Below are positions 25,789-37,552 of a stretch of DNA of 38,420 bases, in pieces; position 1 is the first letter of the stretch, and each line of letters opens with the position of its first letter. Under the pieces are notes generated by a model that was not told the origin of the DNA, did not search any database, and was given only the letters and a program-made list of their open reading frames with translations. Source of the DNA: Acidimicrobiia bacterium (GTDB lineage: Bacteria > Actinomycetota > Acidimicrobiia > Spongiisociales > UBA5794); the NCBI GenBank assembly GCA_027036355.1, contig JALVQZ010000125.1, positions 1 to 38,420 of the forward strand, written 5' to 3'. A program made the position numbers and the translations under genes.

Positions 25789-28497
25789 GTGTCCTGGAGC
25801 ACTGATCCAGAGCTCCATCGCATGTTCGTCGACGAGATCGCGCAACGGTCGCGAACGCTCGTCGAAGGGGCGGACGCGATCGAGATGGGAGCCGCCGACG
25901 ACGAGTTGGCCGGCTCCATGCTGCGCGAAGGCCACACGATCAAGGGCACGGGCCGGGTCATGGGGTACGAGGCGGTCTCGCTGGCGGGATTGATGCTGGA
26001 GGACGTCTGGCGGTGGATCCACCAGGGCGCCGTCGAGCCGTTCCCGGCACTCGCCGCGGCGCTCCGGAACCTCGCCGAGGCCCTCCCCGATGCCGTCGAC
26101 GATCCCGACCTGCTGGTCGACCCCATGCTGGCGGTCCATGCGGCCTTCGACGGCGTCGACCTCCCCGACGCGTTGCCGCTGCCGCTCCGCGACGACGCGA
26201 ACGAGGCGACCCAGGACGCCGACGACGGCGATGGGGCGGTCGTGATCCCGTTCGAGCCGCGCGCGGCCGCCGTCGCCGAGGAACCGGCCGGCGGCGTTGA
26301 TGACGGCGAGGAGCCCGCCGTCGCCGTCGAGGATGCCGACCGGCTCGACGAGCCGGAGGACGATGCGGTCGATCCGGAGGCTGCGGCCGCCCTCGAGTCG
26401 CTCGAGGGACTCGCCGAGATCCAGGAGGAACCCGATGAGGTCGTCGACGAAGTCGACGGCGACGTCGCCTCGGCGGCGGGGGACCGGGACGCGGAGGACG
26501 ACGACCAGGACGCGGGGGAGGAGGACCGAGCCGCGGAGGACGGCGAGGAAGGCGACGCCGACGAGGCGGCCGCCGACGTCGTCGAAGAGCCCGTCCCGTC
26601 GGAACCCGAGCACGTCGCCGCGGCCGTGGACGAGCCGCGGGACGTCGTCCACCACGAGGCCTCCGGTGCGTTCCTCGAGTTCAGCGTCGAGGCCGTCGGA
26701 CCCGAGCCCCGCCCGGTCATCGAAGTGGACATCGAACATGCCCCCGTCGAGTTCGACCCCGAATGGGACCTCGACCCCGTCCCCGAGCCCGCCGGCTTGG
26801 CCGTGTTCGACCCCGACGACCGGCAGGACGGGGCGCCGGTCGCCGACGTCGAGATCGCCGAGAGGGTCGCCCCGGCGCACGCCCCCGACCTCGGCGGGCT
26901 CCTCGGAGCGCTCGAGACGTGGGCCAGCGCCGAGTCCGTGGTCGTCAAGGCCGGCCAGCTGTACCGCATGATCAACGAGCTGGCAGGGGTGAGCCTCGAG
27001 CTGGAGGCCGCCTCCAAGCGGGCCGACGCCCTCGTCGCCCTCACCTCGGGAACGACCGTCGGCGAGGACACCGCCGAGATCGCGGCGGCGCTGCGCACCC
27101 TGGTCGAGACCACCAGGACGCTGGAAGACGAGGCGCTGGACCTGGCCTCCGTCAAGCTGTCGACCGTCACCAGCACCCTCCCCCAGCTCGCCCGCTACCT
27201 GGGCAAGAAGACCGGCAAGGCGGTCGCCCTCGAGCTCGTCGGCGACGACGTCCTCGTCGACCGGCAGATCGCCGACCGGATCGGCGAACCGATCCGCCAT
27301 CTCGTCGTCAACGCCATCGCCCACGGGATCGAGCTCCCCGACGTGCGAACCGAGCGCGGCAAGCCCCCCACCGGCTCGATCTCCGTCCACGTCGCCGTCG
27401 AGGAAGGCAAGCTCATCGTCGAGGTCGCCGACGACGGCGCCGGGATCGACTGGGGCGCGGTCGCCGAGCGGGCCCAGGCCGAGGGTCTCGCCGGCGACGA
27501 CGCCGGCGAGGAGGAGCTCCGCAGCGTCCTCACCAAGGACGGGTTCTCCACCAGCCCGCAGCTCGACGACCTGGCCGGCGACGGCACGGGATTGGCCAAG
27601 GTCCGGGCCGTCACCGAGGAGCTCTACGGGACGTTCACGATCGAGTCGGATCCCGACCAGGGCACCATCGTCACCCTCACCGTGCCCACCCATCGCGCCC
27701 TCCAGAAGGCGCTGGTCGTCCGCGCCGGCCGCCAGCACTGGGGCGTCCCCGAGACGGCAGTGGACGCGGTCATGCCCCTCGGCGCGGCCCATGCCTCGGT
27801 GGTCGCCGGCGGATCCAAGATGGTGTGGAAGGCCAAGGAGATCCCCGTCGTCTTGTTCGCCACCCTGGTCGGCACCGAACCGTCGGGCCTGCCGACCCAT
27901 CTCGTCATCGTGTCCGCCCCCACCGGAGCGATCGCGGTCGGCGTGGAAGAGCTGATCGGTTCCCGCGAGGTCGCCGCCAAGGAGCTCGGTCCCCTCGTCA
28001 GCGGACCCGACTTCGTCACGGGCGCCGCCCTGCTCGGCGGCGACGAGGTGGTGCTCCTCGTCGACGCCGCCCGCCTGGCCGAACGCCACAGCGTCGTGGA
28101 AGCCAAGCCGATCGGGCCGATCCGGAGCATCCTCATCGTCGACGACTCGAAGGGCGTGCAGGAGGTCCTGGCGGCGGCGCTCAGCTCGAGCGGCTTCGCC
28201 ACCTACACGACCGGGTCGGTCTCCGAGGCGCTCAAGGTGCTCGCCGTGCGCGACATCGACGCCATCGTGGTCGACTTCTCGATGCCCCGAGCGGACGGGG
28301 TCGCGCTGGTGCACATGGTCCGAGGTCGCTTCGGTGCCATCCCGATCGTGATGCTGTCGGGCGTCGCCACCGACGAGGACCGGAAGCGGGCGGAGGAGGC
28401 CGGTGTCGACGCGTTCTTCGACAAGGCCGACTTCAGGGAGGGCGTCCTCGCCGAGACGCTGCGAGAGCTGATCGAACGGGCGGAAACCGCCGGGTAG
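25789..28497 (+). CDS. cheA: CheA-type histidine kinase with acidic linker and C-terminal receiver domain
   Basis: HPt EGHTIKGTGRVMGYEA; HLVVNAIAHGIELPDVRTERGKPPTG; VADDGAGIDW; CheW-like region; REC ILIVDDSKGVQEVL...AIVVDFSMP. Confidence 0.9.
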   Translation: MSWSTDPELHRMFVDEIAQRSRTLVEGADAIEMGAADDELAGSMLREGHTIKGTGRVMGYEAVSLAGLMLEDVWRWIHQGAVEPFPALAAALRNLAEALPDAVDDPDLLVDPMLAVHAAFDGVDLPDALPLPLRDDANEATQDADDGDGAVVIPFEPRAAAVAEEPAGGVDDGEEPAVAVEDADRLDEPEDDAVDPEAAAALESLEGLAEIQEEPDEVVDEVDGDVASAAGDRDAEDDDQDAGEEDRAAEDGEEGDADEAAADVVEEPVPSEPEHVAAAVDEPRDVVHHEASGAFLEFSVEAVGPEPRPVIEVDIEHAPVEFDPEWDLDPVPEPAGLAVFDPDDRQDGAPVADVEIAERVAPAHAPDLGGLLGALETWASAESVVVKAGQLYRMINELAGVSLELEAASKRADALVALTSGTTVGEDTAEIAAALRTLVETTRTLEDEALDLASVKLSTVTSTLPQLARYLGKKTGKAVALELVGDDVLVDRQIADRIGEPIRHLVVNAIAHGIELPDVRTERGKPPTGSISVHVAVEEGKLIVEVADDGAGIDWGAVAERAQAEGLAGDDAGEEELRSVLTKDGFSTSPQLDDLAGDGTGLAKVRAVTEELYGTFTIESDPDQGTIVTLTVPTHRALQKALVVRAGRQHWGVPETAVDAVMPLGAAHASVVAGGSKMVWKAKEIPVVLFATLVGTEPSGLPTHLVIVSAPTGAIAVGVEELIGSREVAAKELGPLVSGPDFVTGAALLGGDEVVLLVDAARLAERHSVVEAKPIGPIRSILIVDDSKGVQEVLAAALSSSGFATYTTGSVSEALKVLAVRDIDAIVVDFSMPRADGVALVHMVRGRFGAIPIVMLSGVATDEDRKRAEEAGVDAFFDKADFREGVLAETLRELIERAETAG

Positions 28498-28562
28498 CCG
28501 CTTCCCGGCGCCGGGTGACATCGATGTAGTTCGCCGGCGGAGCTTCGGTACACTCGGTGGCC

Positions 28563-30740
28563 ATGCCCGAGTCCGCCCTCCTGGAGAACCTCAACCCTGC
28601 CCAACGGGAGGCGGTCGCCGCGGTCGACGGTCCGGTGCTCGTCGTCGCCGGAGCGGGTTCGGGCAAGACCCGCGTGCTCACCCATCGGATCGCCCACCTG
28701 ATCCGCGACGTCGGCGTGTCGCCCTACTCGATCCTCGCCATCACGTTCACGAACAAGGCGGCGACCGAGATGAAGGACCGGGTCGCCGCCCTCGTCGGGC
28801 CGGTCGCCAACGACATGTGGGTGTCGACCTTCCACAGCGCCTGCGCCCGCATCCTCCGCCGGGAGGCGCCCAAGCTCGGGTACCGGTCGTCGTTCTCGAT
28901 CTACGACGAGTCGGACGCGCTGCGGCTCGTGACGATGTGCGTCAAGGACCTCGACATGGACCCGAAACGGTTCCCGCCCCGGTCGATCCGAGCCACCATC
29001 TCGAACGCCAAGAACGAGTTGATCGACTACGAGACGTTCGCCGGCAGCGACAGCGGCTTCTACCACGAGAAGGTCGCCGACGTGTACCGCCTCTACCAGC
29101 AGCGCCTCGTCGAAGCCTCGGCGTTGGACTTCGACGACATCTTGATGCTGACCGTCGAGGTGTTCCAAGCCTTCCCTGAGGTGCTCACCACCTATCAGGA
29201 ACGGTTCCGGTACCTGCTCGTCGACGAGTACCAGGACACGAACCACGCGCAGTACCTGTTCGTCAAGCTCCTCGCCGACGTCCACCGCAACGTCTGCGTC
29301 GTCGGAGACCAGGACCAGTCGATCTACCGGTTCCGCGGGGCGGACCTGCGCAACATCGTGGAGTTCGAACGCGACTATCCCGACGCCAAGGTGGTGCGCC
29401 TCGAGCAGAACTACCGGTCGACCCAGACGATCCTCGACGCCGCCAACGCGGTGATCGACCACAACCGGCAACGGAAACCGAAACGTCTGTGGACCGACCG
29501 CGGCTCGGGGGAGCGGATCGCCACCTACGAGGGTCAGGACGAACACGACGAGGCCGCGTTCGTCGCCGAGGAGGTGCAGCTCCTCGAGCAGCGGGGGATC
29601 CGCCTCTCCGACATCGCCGTGTTCTACCGGACCAACGCCCAGAGTCGCGTCCTGGAAGAGCTGTTCGTGCGCTTCGGGCTGCCGTATCAGGTCGTCGGCG
29701 GATTGAAGTACTACGACCGTCGCGAGGTCAAGGACGTCCTGTCGTACCTCAGAGCCATCGTGAACCCGGACGACCAGGTGGCCTTGAAGCGGATCATCAA
29801 CGTGCCGAAGCGTTCCATCGGCGACACCACCGTCGGACACGTCGACCGCCACGCCCAAGCCGCGGCGATCGGGTTCATGGAGGCGCTCCGGCAGGCCGGC
29901 GACAACGCCCGGTTGACGAGCCGTGCGCAACGCTCCATCGCCGGGTTCGTCGAGCTGATGGATCACCTCCGGCAGCGAGCCGTCGACGGTCCGAGAGCGG
30001 CCATCGAGGCCGTCCTCGACGCCACGGGCTACATGGACATGATCCGGTCGGAACGCACGATCGAGGCCCTGGGACGGCAGGAGAACCTGGAGGAGCTGGT
30101 CTCGGCCGTCGCCGAGTTCGAGGAGACCGGACCGGCGTCTCTGGGCGCCGAGCAGTGGGCCGAGATGGGCGGGATCGACAAGCTCGGCATGTTCCTCGAG
30201 TCCGTGAGCCTGGTCACCGACGTCGACGCCATGGAGAACGACGAGAAGGTCACGCTGATGACGTTGCACAACGCGAAGGGTCTCGAGTTCCCCATCGTGT
30301 TCATCACCGGGATGGAGGACGGCGTGTTCCCCCACATGCGTGCGCTCGGCGATCCCGACGAACTGGAGGAGGAACGCCGGCTCTGTTACGTCGGGATGAC
30401 CCGGGCCGAGGACCGGCTGTACCTGACCCGGGCCTGGAGCCGGAACCTGTACGGGCAGAACCACTACAACGGGCCGAGCCGGTTCCTCTCGGAGATCCCC
30501 GACCATCTGATGATCGAGACCGAACGCGATCGGCGCCGCCGGTCCGCCGCGGCCGAGCCGAAGGCGACCGTCTCGGCGGGCGAGATCACCGTCGGCGACC
30601 GGGTCCGCCACACCCACTGGGGGTTGGGCACCGTCTCGGAGATCGCCGGAGGCGGCGACCGGGCCGAGGCGATCGTCGTCTTCGACGACCAAGGCTCCAA
30701 ACGCCTCCTCCTCGCCTGGGCCCCCTTGGAGAAGGCCTGA
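28563..30740 (+). CDS. pcrA: ATP-dependent DNA helicase PcrA/UvrD
   Basis: LNPAQREAVAAVDGPVLVVAGAGSGKTRVLTHRIAHLI; VDEYQDTN; VGDQDQSIYRFRGAD; VTLMTLHNAKGLEFPIVFITGMEDGVFPH. Confidence 0.97.
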   Translation: MPESALLENLNPAQREAVAAVDGPVLVVAGAGSGKTRVLTHRIAHLIRDVGVSPYSILAITFTNKAATEMKDRVAALVGPVANDMWVSTFHSACARILRREAPKLGYRSSFSIYDESDALRLVTMCVKDLDMDPKRFPPRSIRATISNAKNELIDYETFAGSDSGFYHEKVADVYRLYQQRLVEASALDFDDILMLTVEVFQAFPEVLTTYQERFRYLLVDEYQDTNHAQYLFVKLLADVHRNVCVVGDQDQSIYRFRGADLRNIVEFERDYPDAKVVRLEQNYRSTQTILDAANAVIDHNRQRKPKRLWTDRGSGERIATYEGQDEHDEAAFVAEEVQLLEQRGIRLSDIAVFYRTNAQSRVLEELFVRFGLPYQVVGGLKYYDRREVKDVLSYLRAIVNPDDQVALKRIINVPKRSIGDTTVGHVDRHAQAAAIGFMEALRQAGDNARLTSRAQRSIAGFVELMDHLRQRAVDGPRAAIEAVLDATGYMDMIRSERTIEALGRQENLEELVSAVAEFEETGPASLGAEQWAEMGGIDKLGMFLESVSLVTDVDAMENDEKVTLMTLHNAKGLEFPIVFITGMEDGVFPHMRALGDPDELEEERRLCYVGMTRAEDRLYLTRAWSRNLYGQNHYNGPSRFLSEIPDHLMIETERDRRRRSAAAEPKATVSAGEITVGDRVRHTHWGLGTVSEIAGGGDRAEAIVVFDDQGSKRLLLAWAPLEKA

Positions 30741-30836
30741 GGGGGCGGGTCCCGACGGAGCCCTGGACGCCGGAGCGGAATGCGCGCCGTCGGGCAGGGT
30801 TGTCGTCTTCGATGGAGGCGAGCGATAAGGAGCATC

Positions 30837-31481
30837 ATGACCCTGCGTGAGAAGCTGGAAGCCCGCAAGGCGGCCTCCGCCGACAGGACCCCTGACCATG
30901 TCAAGGCCGTGATGGGCCGGTCACTCGAAGCGCTCCGGCACTCGGGGATCGTGGGACGGGCGCTGGCGGTCGGGGACGAAGCCCCCGATTTCACGCTCCC
31001 GAACGCCACCGGCGAGCCCGTGCACCTCGCCGAGCTGCTCGCCGCGGGACCGGTCGTGATCTCGTTCTACCGCGGCGGCTGGTGCCCGTACTGCAACCTG
31101 GAGCTGGCCGCCCTCCAGGAGGCCGTCGCCGACCTCGAGGCCGCCGGCGCCGGTCTCGTCGCCATCTCTCCCAACCTGCCGGACGAGTCGCTGACCACCG
31201 CCGAACGCCACGCGCTGACGTTCCCGGTCCTGTCGGATGTCGGCAACGTCGTCGCCCGCCGGTTCGGCCTCGTCTTCGAGGTGCCCGACGACCTCGAGGC
31301 CGTGTACCGGGCCATGGGCCACGACATCGGCAAGGCCAACGGCGCCGATCGCTGGGAGATCCCCCTCCCGGCCACCTACGTCGTCGACCCCGGCGGCACG
31401 ATCCGTTTCGCCTTCGTCGACGCCGACTACCGCCTTCGCGCCGAGCCCGCCGACGTCATCGAGATCCTCCAGACCCTCTGA
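30837..31481 (+). CDS. Peroxiredoxin-like (AhpC/TSA family) protein
   Basis: GDEAPDFTLPNATGEPVHLAELLAAGPVVISFYRGGWCPYCNLELAALQ. Confidence 0.9.
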   Translation: MTLREKLEARKAASADRTPDHVKAVMGRSLEALRHSGIVGRALAVGDEAPDFTLPNATGEPVHLAELLAAGPVVISFYRGGWCPYCNLELAALQEAVADLEAAGAGLVAISPNLPDESLTTAERHALTFPVLSDVGNVVARRFGLVFEVPDDLEAVYRAMGHDIGKANGADRWEIPLPATYVVDPGGTIRFAFVDADYRLRAEPADVIEILQTL

Positions 31482-31500
31482 CGGGCGGCGGCGGCCCGTC
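31480..31500. terminator. GC-rich hairpin GACGGGC-N7-GCCCGTC downstream of peroxiredoxin
   Basis: Perfect 7-bp arms at the stop codon; no T-tract, so termination unproven. Confidence 0.35.
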
Positions 31501-31578
31501 GACGGGTCGGGGTCGTCGTGGTTCGCGAGGGGGGAATCCTCCGCAGAAGGCTCCCTGTCGCCCTACCATCGTCACACC

Positions 31579-33015
31579 ATGGTCCAACGTTCTCTGCCGG
31601 TCATCATCCAGGGAGGGATGGGCGCCGGCGTTTCCGACTGGCGCCTGGCCCGCGCCGTCGCCTCGCTCGGCCACCTCGGGGTCGTCTCCGGTACCGCCAT
31701 CGACACGATCTTCGTCAGGCGCCTCCAACAGGGCGACCCTGGCGGGCACATGCGCCGCGGCCTGGCCGCGTTCCCCATCCCCGACATGGCCGCCGAGATC
31801 CTCGACCGGTACTTCATCGAAGGCGGCAAGGACCCATCCGCGCGCTTCAAGACCAAGCCCATGTTCTCGGTCGACATCCCACGACCTCTCGAGGAGCTCA
31901 CCGTCGTCGCCAACTTCGTCGAGGTGTACCTGGCCAAGGAAGGACACGACGGCCCGGTCGGGGTCAACTACCTCGAGAAGGTCCAGATCCCGACCCTCCC
32001 GTCCCTGTTCGGGGCGATGCTCGCCGGGGTCGACTACGTGCTCATGGGAGCGGGCATCCCGAAGTTCATCCCCGGGATCATGGATTCCCTCGCCGCCGGT
32101 CGTCCCGTCGAGCTGAAGCTCGACGTCAAGGGCACCGACCGCGGCGAGTCCGTCGTGACCACCTTCGATCCGGCCCCGTACATCGGTGCGGGCGCGCCGC
32201 TGCCGCACCGGGGCCGGTTCATCGCTATCATCGCCTCCCACATCCTCGGCACCATGCTGGCCAAGAAGGCCGACCCGCCCGTCGACGGGTTCGTCATCGA
32301 AGGACCCACGGCAGGCGGCCACAACGCCCCGCCTCGCGGCAAGCTCGTTCTCGGCGAGACCGGCGAGCCGCTGTACGGCGAACGGGACGTCGTCGATCTG
32401 GGGGTCATGCGTGAGCTGGGGCTCCCGTTCTGGCTCGCCGGCGGCTACGCCGAGCCGGACAAGGTCGCCGAGGCGCTGGCCGAAGGCGCGGCCGGGGTGC
32501 AGGTCGGGACCGCGTTCGCCTACTGCGAGGAATCGGGGTTCACCGCCGACATCAAGGCCGAGGTGCTCCGCCGCTCCATCGAAGGCACGGCCCGCATCTT
32601 CACCGATCCCGTCGCCTCCCCGACCGGCTTCCCGTTCAAGGTCGTCCCCCTCGAGGGCACGATGTCCGAAGACGACGTGTACGCCGAACGCACCCGGGTC
32701 TGCGATCTCGGGTACCTGCGGAGCCCGTACAAGAAGGACGACGGTTCCGTCGGGTGGCGGTGCCCCGCCGAGCCGGTCGGCCACTTCGTCCGCAAAGGTG
32801 GCAGCGAAGCCGAAACGGTCGGCCGCAAGTGCCTGTGCAACGCGCTCATGACCAACATCGGTCTCGGGCAGATCCGTCGCGACGGCGCGAGGGAGAAGCC
32901 GCTCATCACCTCCGGCGATGACGTCGCCCACGTGGCCCGCTTCCTCCGTCCCGGGCAGACGACCTACACCGCCGCCGACGTCGTCGCCTACCTCATGGCC
33001 GACGTCCTCGTCTGA
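31579..33015 (+). CDS. Nitronate monooxygenase / 2-nitropropane dioxygenase-like protein
   Basis: [71 protein letters not shown]. Confidence 0.88.
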   Translation: MVQRSLPVIIQGGMGAGVSDWRLARAVASLGHLGVVSGTAIDTIFVRRLQQGDPGGHMRRGLAAFPIPDMAAEILDRYFIEGGKDPSARFKTKPMFSVDIPRPLEELTVVANFVEVYLAKEGHDGPVGVNYLEKVQIPTLPSLFGAMLAGVDYVLMGAGIPKFIPGIMDSLAAGRPVELKLDVKGTDRGESVVTTFDPAPYIGAGAPLPHRGRFIAIIASHILGTMLAKKADPPVDGFVIEGPTAGGHNAPPRGKLVLGETGEPLYGERDVVDLGVMRELGLPFWLAGGYAEPDKVAEALAEGAAGVQVGTAFAYCEESGFTADIKAEVLRRSIEGTARIFTDPVASPTGFPFKVVPLEGTMSEDDVYAERTRVCDLGYLRSPYKKDDGSVGWRCPAEPVGHFVRKGGSEAETVGRKCLCNALMTNIGLGQIRRDGAREKPLITSGDDVAHVARFLRPGQTTYTAADVVAYLMADVLV

Positions 33016-33026
33016 GACGTCCATCG

Positions 33027-33425
33027 ATGTACCTCGCCGCCCTCGCCATGGTCGTCGGCGGGGCGTTCGTCGTCGCCGTCGGGCGGCGAGCCACGTCGGG
33101 CCGTCTCCCACGCGACGGTCACGGCGGCATCCGGACCAGGGTCACGACCCTGTCGGACGACACGTGGTACCCGTCCCAACGCATCGCCGGTCCGTGGATC
33201 GTCGCCTCCGGAGTGGCCATCGCCTTCGGGGGAGCGATCATCTTCGTGGCTCGACCCGACGACGACACCGGGCTGACCGTCGCGGCGTCGGCCGCGTTGA
33301 TCGCCGGGGTCGCCGCCCTCGTCGGGGCGTTGCTCGCCGGCAGGGTGGCCCACGGCGTCGTCGAGGCGTCGCCGGCCGCGGGCGACCAGGCTCGGCCGGA
33401 TCGGCCGGGGGAGTCGGTGAACTAG
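33027..33425 (+). CDS. Small membrane protein of unknown function
   Basis: Hydrophobic segments [60 protein letters not shown]. Confidence 0.6.
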   Translation: MYLAALAMVVGGAFVVAVGRRATSGRLPRDGHGGIRTRVTTLSDDTWYPSQRIAGPWIVASGVAIAFGGAIIFVARPDDDTGLTVAASAALIAGVAALVGALLAGRVAHGVVEASPAAGDQARPDRPGESVN

Positions 33426-33436
33426 CCTGGGGCGCC

Positions 33437-33861
33437 ATGCCGCCTCGAGTGCTCATCGCCAAGCCCGGGCTCGACGGCCACGACCGTGGAGCGAAGGTCG
33501 TCGCCCGCGCCTTGCGCGACGCCGGATGTGAGGTGATCTACTCCGGCCTCCACCAGACCCCCGAGCAGATCGCCGAGACGGCGATCCAGGAGGACGTCGC
33601 CGCGGTGGGCCTCTCGACGCTCTCGGGCGCCCACCTCGTCCTGTTCCCGAAGGTCGTCGAGGCGCTCGCCGAGCGCGGCGCGGACGACATCATCGTGTTC
33701 GGCGGCGGGGTCATCCCCGACCCCGACATCGCCGTCCTCAAGGAGGCGGGCATCGCCGAGGTGTTCACCCCCGGCACGTCGCTCGAGACGATCCAGCGGT
33801 GGGTCGTCGAACATCTCGAAGGTCGAGACACGGCCGAGGCAGGGCCAGAAGGAGAGACAGC

Positions 33862-33865
<4 letters not shown>
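33437..33865 (+). CDS. Stand-alone cobalamin-binding domain protein (methylmalonyl-CoA mutase C-terminal type)
   Basis: [34 protein letters not shown] (DxHxxG), [17 protein letters not shown]. Confidence 0.93.
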
Positions 33866-35081
<1,216 letters not shown>

Positions 35082-35085
<4 letters not shown>

Positions 35086-36011
35086 GCATCTTGGTGGGAC
35101 ATGCAACGAAGGTCATCGTGCAGGGACTCGGTCGGACCGGACGGTTCCACACCGACAAGGCCATCGCCTACGGCACCACGATCGTCGGTGCGGTGCATCC
35201 GAGCCGAGCCGGCGAGGTCGAGGTGTTCGAAGGAGAGACCGACCATTCCGGCGTCCCGGATCGGCCCGACACCTACCGGGTCGAGGTCCCCATCTTCCGC
35301 AGCGTCGCCGACGCGATGGCGGCGACCGGCGCAGACGCATCCGTGGTGTACGTGCCGCCGCCCTTCGCCGCCGACGCGATCATGGAGGCCGCCGACGCCG
35401 GCATGCCGCTGGTGATCACCATCACCGAAGGGATCCCGGTGGCCGACATGGTCGTCGCCAAGCGCTACCTCGAAGGCAGGGACACCCGGCTGGTCGGACC
35501 GAACTGCCCGGGGGTCATCACGCCCCGTGAGTGCAAGATCGGGATCATGCCCGGGTACATCCACACGCCGGGCCGGATCGGGGTCGTGAGCCGTTCGGGG
35601 ACCCTGACCTACGAGGCCGTGTACCAGCTCACCCAGAACGGCCTGGGTCAGACGACCGCCGTCGGCATCGGCGGTGACCCCGTCAACGGGACCGACTTCG
35701 TCGACGTCCTGGCGCTGTTCAACGACGATCCCGCCACCGAGGGCGTCATCATGATCGGCGAGATCGGTGGCACGGCCGAGGAGGAAGCAGCCGCCTGGAT
35801 CGCCGCGAACATGACGAAGCCGGTGGCCGGCTTCATCGCCGGGACGACGGCGCCCCCCGGCAAGCGGATGGGCCATGCCGGGGCGATCATCTCGGGCGGG
35901 AAGGGCACGGCGGAAGCCAAGATCGAGGCGTTGGAGGCGGCCGGAGTCGTCATGGCGCCGACGCCGACCGACATGGGTCAGGCGATGGCAGAGGCGTTGG
36001 AGCGGGCATGA
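35082..36011 (+). CDS. sucD: Succinyl-CoA synthetase alpha subunit
   Basis: [61 protein letters not shown]. Confidence 0.95.
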
Positions 36012-36024
36012 AGCCGTTGGCCCG

Positions 36025-36627
36025 GTGACCGAGCTCGTCACCGGACTGACGCTCGGGCTGGCGGCCGGTCTCGCTCCCGGTCCGCTCCAGGGCCTGATCG
36101 TGACGACGACCCTCCATCGCGGGTTCGGGGCCGGGTGGCGGGTCGCGATCGCGCCGTTGCTGACCGACGTGGTCATCGTCTCGTTGTCGGTCGCCGTGCT
36201 GTCGGTCCTTCCCGACGCGGTCCTCGTCGGGCTGACCGTCGTCGGAGGTGGGCTGCTGGTGGGTCTCGGCGCGGTCGAGCTCGTCAGGTCGCGCAGGCCC
36301 CTCCCGCCGGGCGACGCCGGGGGGTCGTCGAAGGACCTCGCGGCCGGGGCGCTCGTCAACGTGACCAATCCGCACGCCTGGCTGTTCTGGGTGACCGCCG
36401 GCGGGCCGTTGCTGATCAGGCTCTACCGCGCCTCCCCGCCGACGGCGGTCGGGTTCCTGGCGGCGTTCTACGTGGCCCTCGTGGGCTCGAAGGTGGGCCT
36501 GGCGGCCGTCGTCGCCGCCGTCCGCCACCAGCTCGGGGATCGCTCCCGCCGCAGGCTCCTCGCCGCCGGGGGGCTGTTGCTCATCGCCGGCGGGGTGCTC
36601 ATCGTGGCCGGGGGGATGTCGGGTTGA
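36025..36627 (+). CDS. LysE-family transporter
   Basis: TLGLAAGLAPGPLQGLIVTTTLHRGFGAGWRVAIAPLLTD; NVTNPHAWLFWVTAGGPLL; polytopic. Confidence 0.85.
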   Translation: MTELVTGLTLGLAAGLAPGPLQGLIVTTTLHRGFGAGWRVAIAPLLTDVVIVSLSVAVLSVLPDAVLVGLTVVGGGLLVGLGAVELVRSRRPLPPGDAGGSSKDLAAGALVNVTNPHAWLFWVTAGGPLLIRLYRASPPTAVGFLAAFYVALVGSKVGLAAVVAAVRHQLGDRSRRRLLAAGGLLLIAGGVLIVAGGMSG

Positions 36628-36648
36628 CCGACCGTTGTCGAGGAGGGC

Positions 36649-37518
36649 TCAGCCGTCGGTGACCGCCGCGCTGCGGACGGCATCCGCGTACCGGTCGAGG
36701 CGTTCGACGATGGCCGGTTCCGGGTCCGGCGGCAGTGAGAGGACGGCCCGGGCGATCCCTCGTTCGGCCAGGCCGGTGAGGATCTCCGGGTCGGCAGGGA
36801 CGCCGAACATCCCGAGCTCGACGTCGTCGCGGGGTCGTCCGGCGGCTTCGAGCGCGTCTCCGAGCTGTTCGAGCTTCGCGTCGTCGATGCCGTGGCGGCC
36901 GTAGATCGGCATCCATCCGTCGCAGAACTCGGCGATGTGGGCGAACGTCTTGGGACCCGCTCCGCCGCCCATCACGATCGGTGGGTGAGGATCCTGCACC
37001 GGCTTGGGCCAAGCCCAGCTCGGCTCGAAGTCGACGTACGTGCCGTGGAACTCCGCGACGTCCTTCGTCCACAGCTCCTTCATCGCCAGGATTTTCTCCC
37101 GCAGGATGTCGCGGCGGTACCGGAACGGGATCCCGTGGTCCTCCACCTCTTCGCGGTTCCAGCCATACCCGATCCCGAACACGAACCGCCCGTCCGACAG
37201 CGTGTCCAGCGAGGCGACCTCCTTGGCCAGCCACAGCGGGTCGCGCTGGGCCACCAGGGTGATGCCGGAGCAGAGCCGGATCGTGGACGTCGCCGCGGCC
37301 GCGGCGCCGAGGGCCACGAACTGATCGTGGGTTCGCCAGTACATCTCGGGCAGCGGCGGAGCGTCCTTCTGCCCACCCCACGGGGTCTTGCGGCTGACCG
37401 GGATGTGACTGTGCTCGGGGAACCACAGGGATTCGAAGCCGCGGTCCTCGGCGGCGACGGCCAGCGCCACCGGCTGGATGGCGGTGTCGGTGGGGAACAT
37501 CATGACCCCGACGTGCAT
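36649..37518 (-). CDS. LLM-class (probably F420-dependent) oxidoreductase
   Basis: MHVGVMMFPTDTAIQPVALAVAAEDRGFESLWFPEHSHIP; GRFVFGIGYGWNREEVEDHGI; SD GGAGGAGGAG. Confidence 0.92.
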   Translation of the reverse strand: MHVGVMMFPTDTAIQPVALAVAAEDRGFESLWFPEHSHIPVSRKTPWGGQKDAPPLPEMYWRTHDQFVALGAAAAATSTIRLCSGITLVAQRDPLWLAKEVASLDTLSDGRFVFGIGYGWNREEVEDHGIPFRYRRDILREKILAMKELWTKDVAEFHGTYVDFEPSWAWPKPVQDPHPPIVMGGGAGPKTFAHIAEFCDGWMPIYGRHGIDDAKLEQLGDALEAAGRPRDDVELGMFGVPADPEILTGLAERGIARAVLSLPPDPEPAIVERLDRYADAVRSAAVTDG

Positions 37519-37552
37519 GTCTCCTCCTCCGGTGATGATCGGGAACGTTCGT

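Noticed and set aside
23649-27176. 1175-aa minus-strand ORF
   Set aside because: Antisense to clear histidine kinase and CheA genes; Ser/Ala/Arg low-complexity shadow ORF typical of high-GC DNA.
28504-28515. CCCGGCGCCGGG palindrome between the CheA hybrid and pcrA
   Set aside because: Short GC-only palindromes are common at this composition; no T-tract to support a terminator.
25627-28521. 964-aa minus-strand ORF
   Set aside because: Shadow of the CheA hybrid, no recognisable domains.
28203-30899. 898-aa minus-strand ORF
   Set aside because: Antisense to pcrA; composition is a GC-rich shadow frame.
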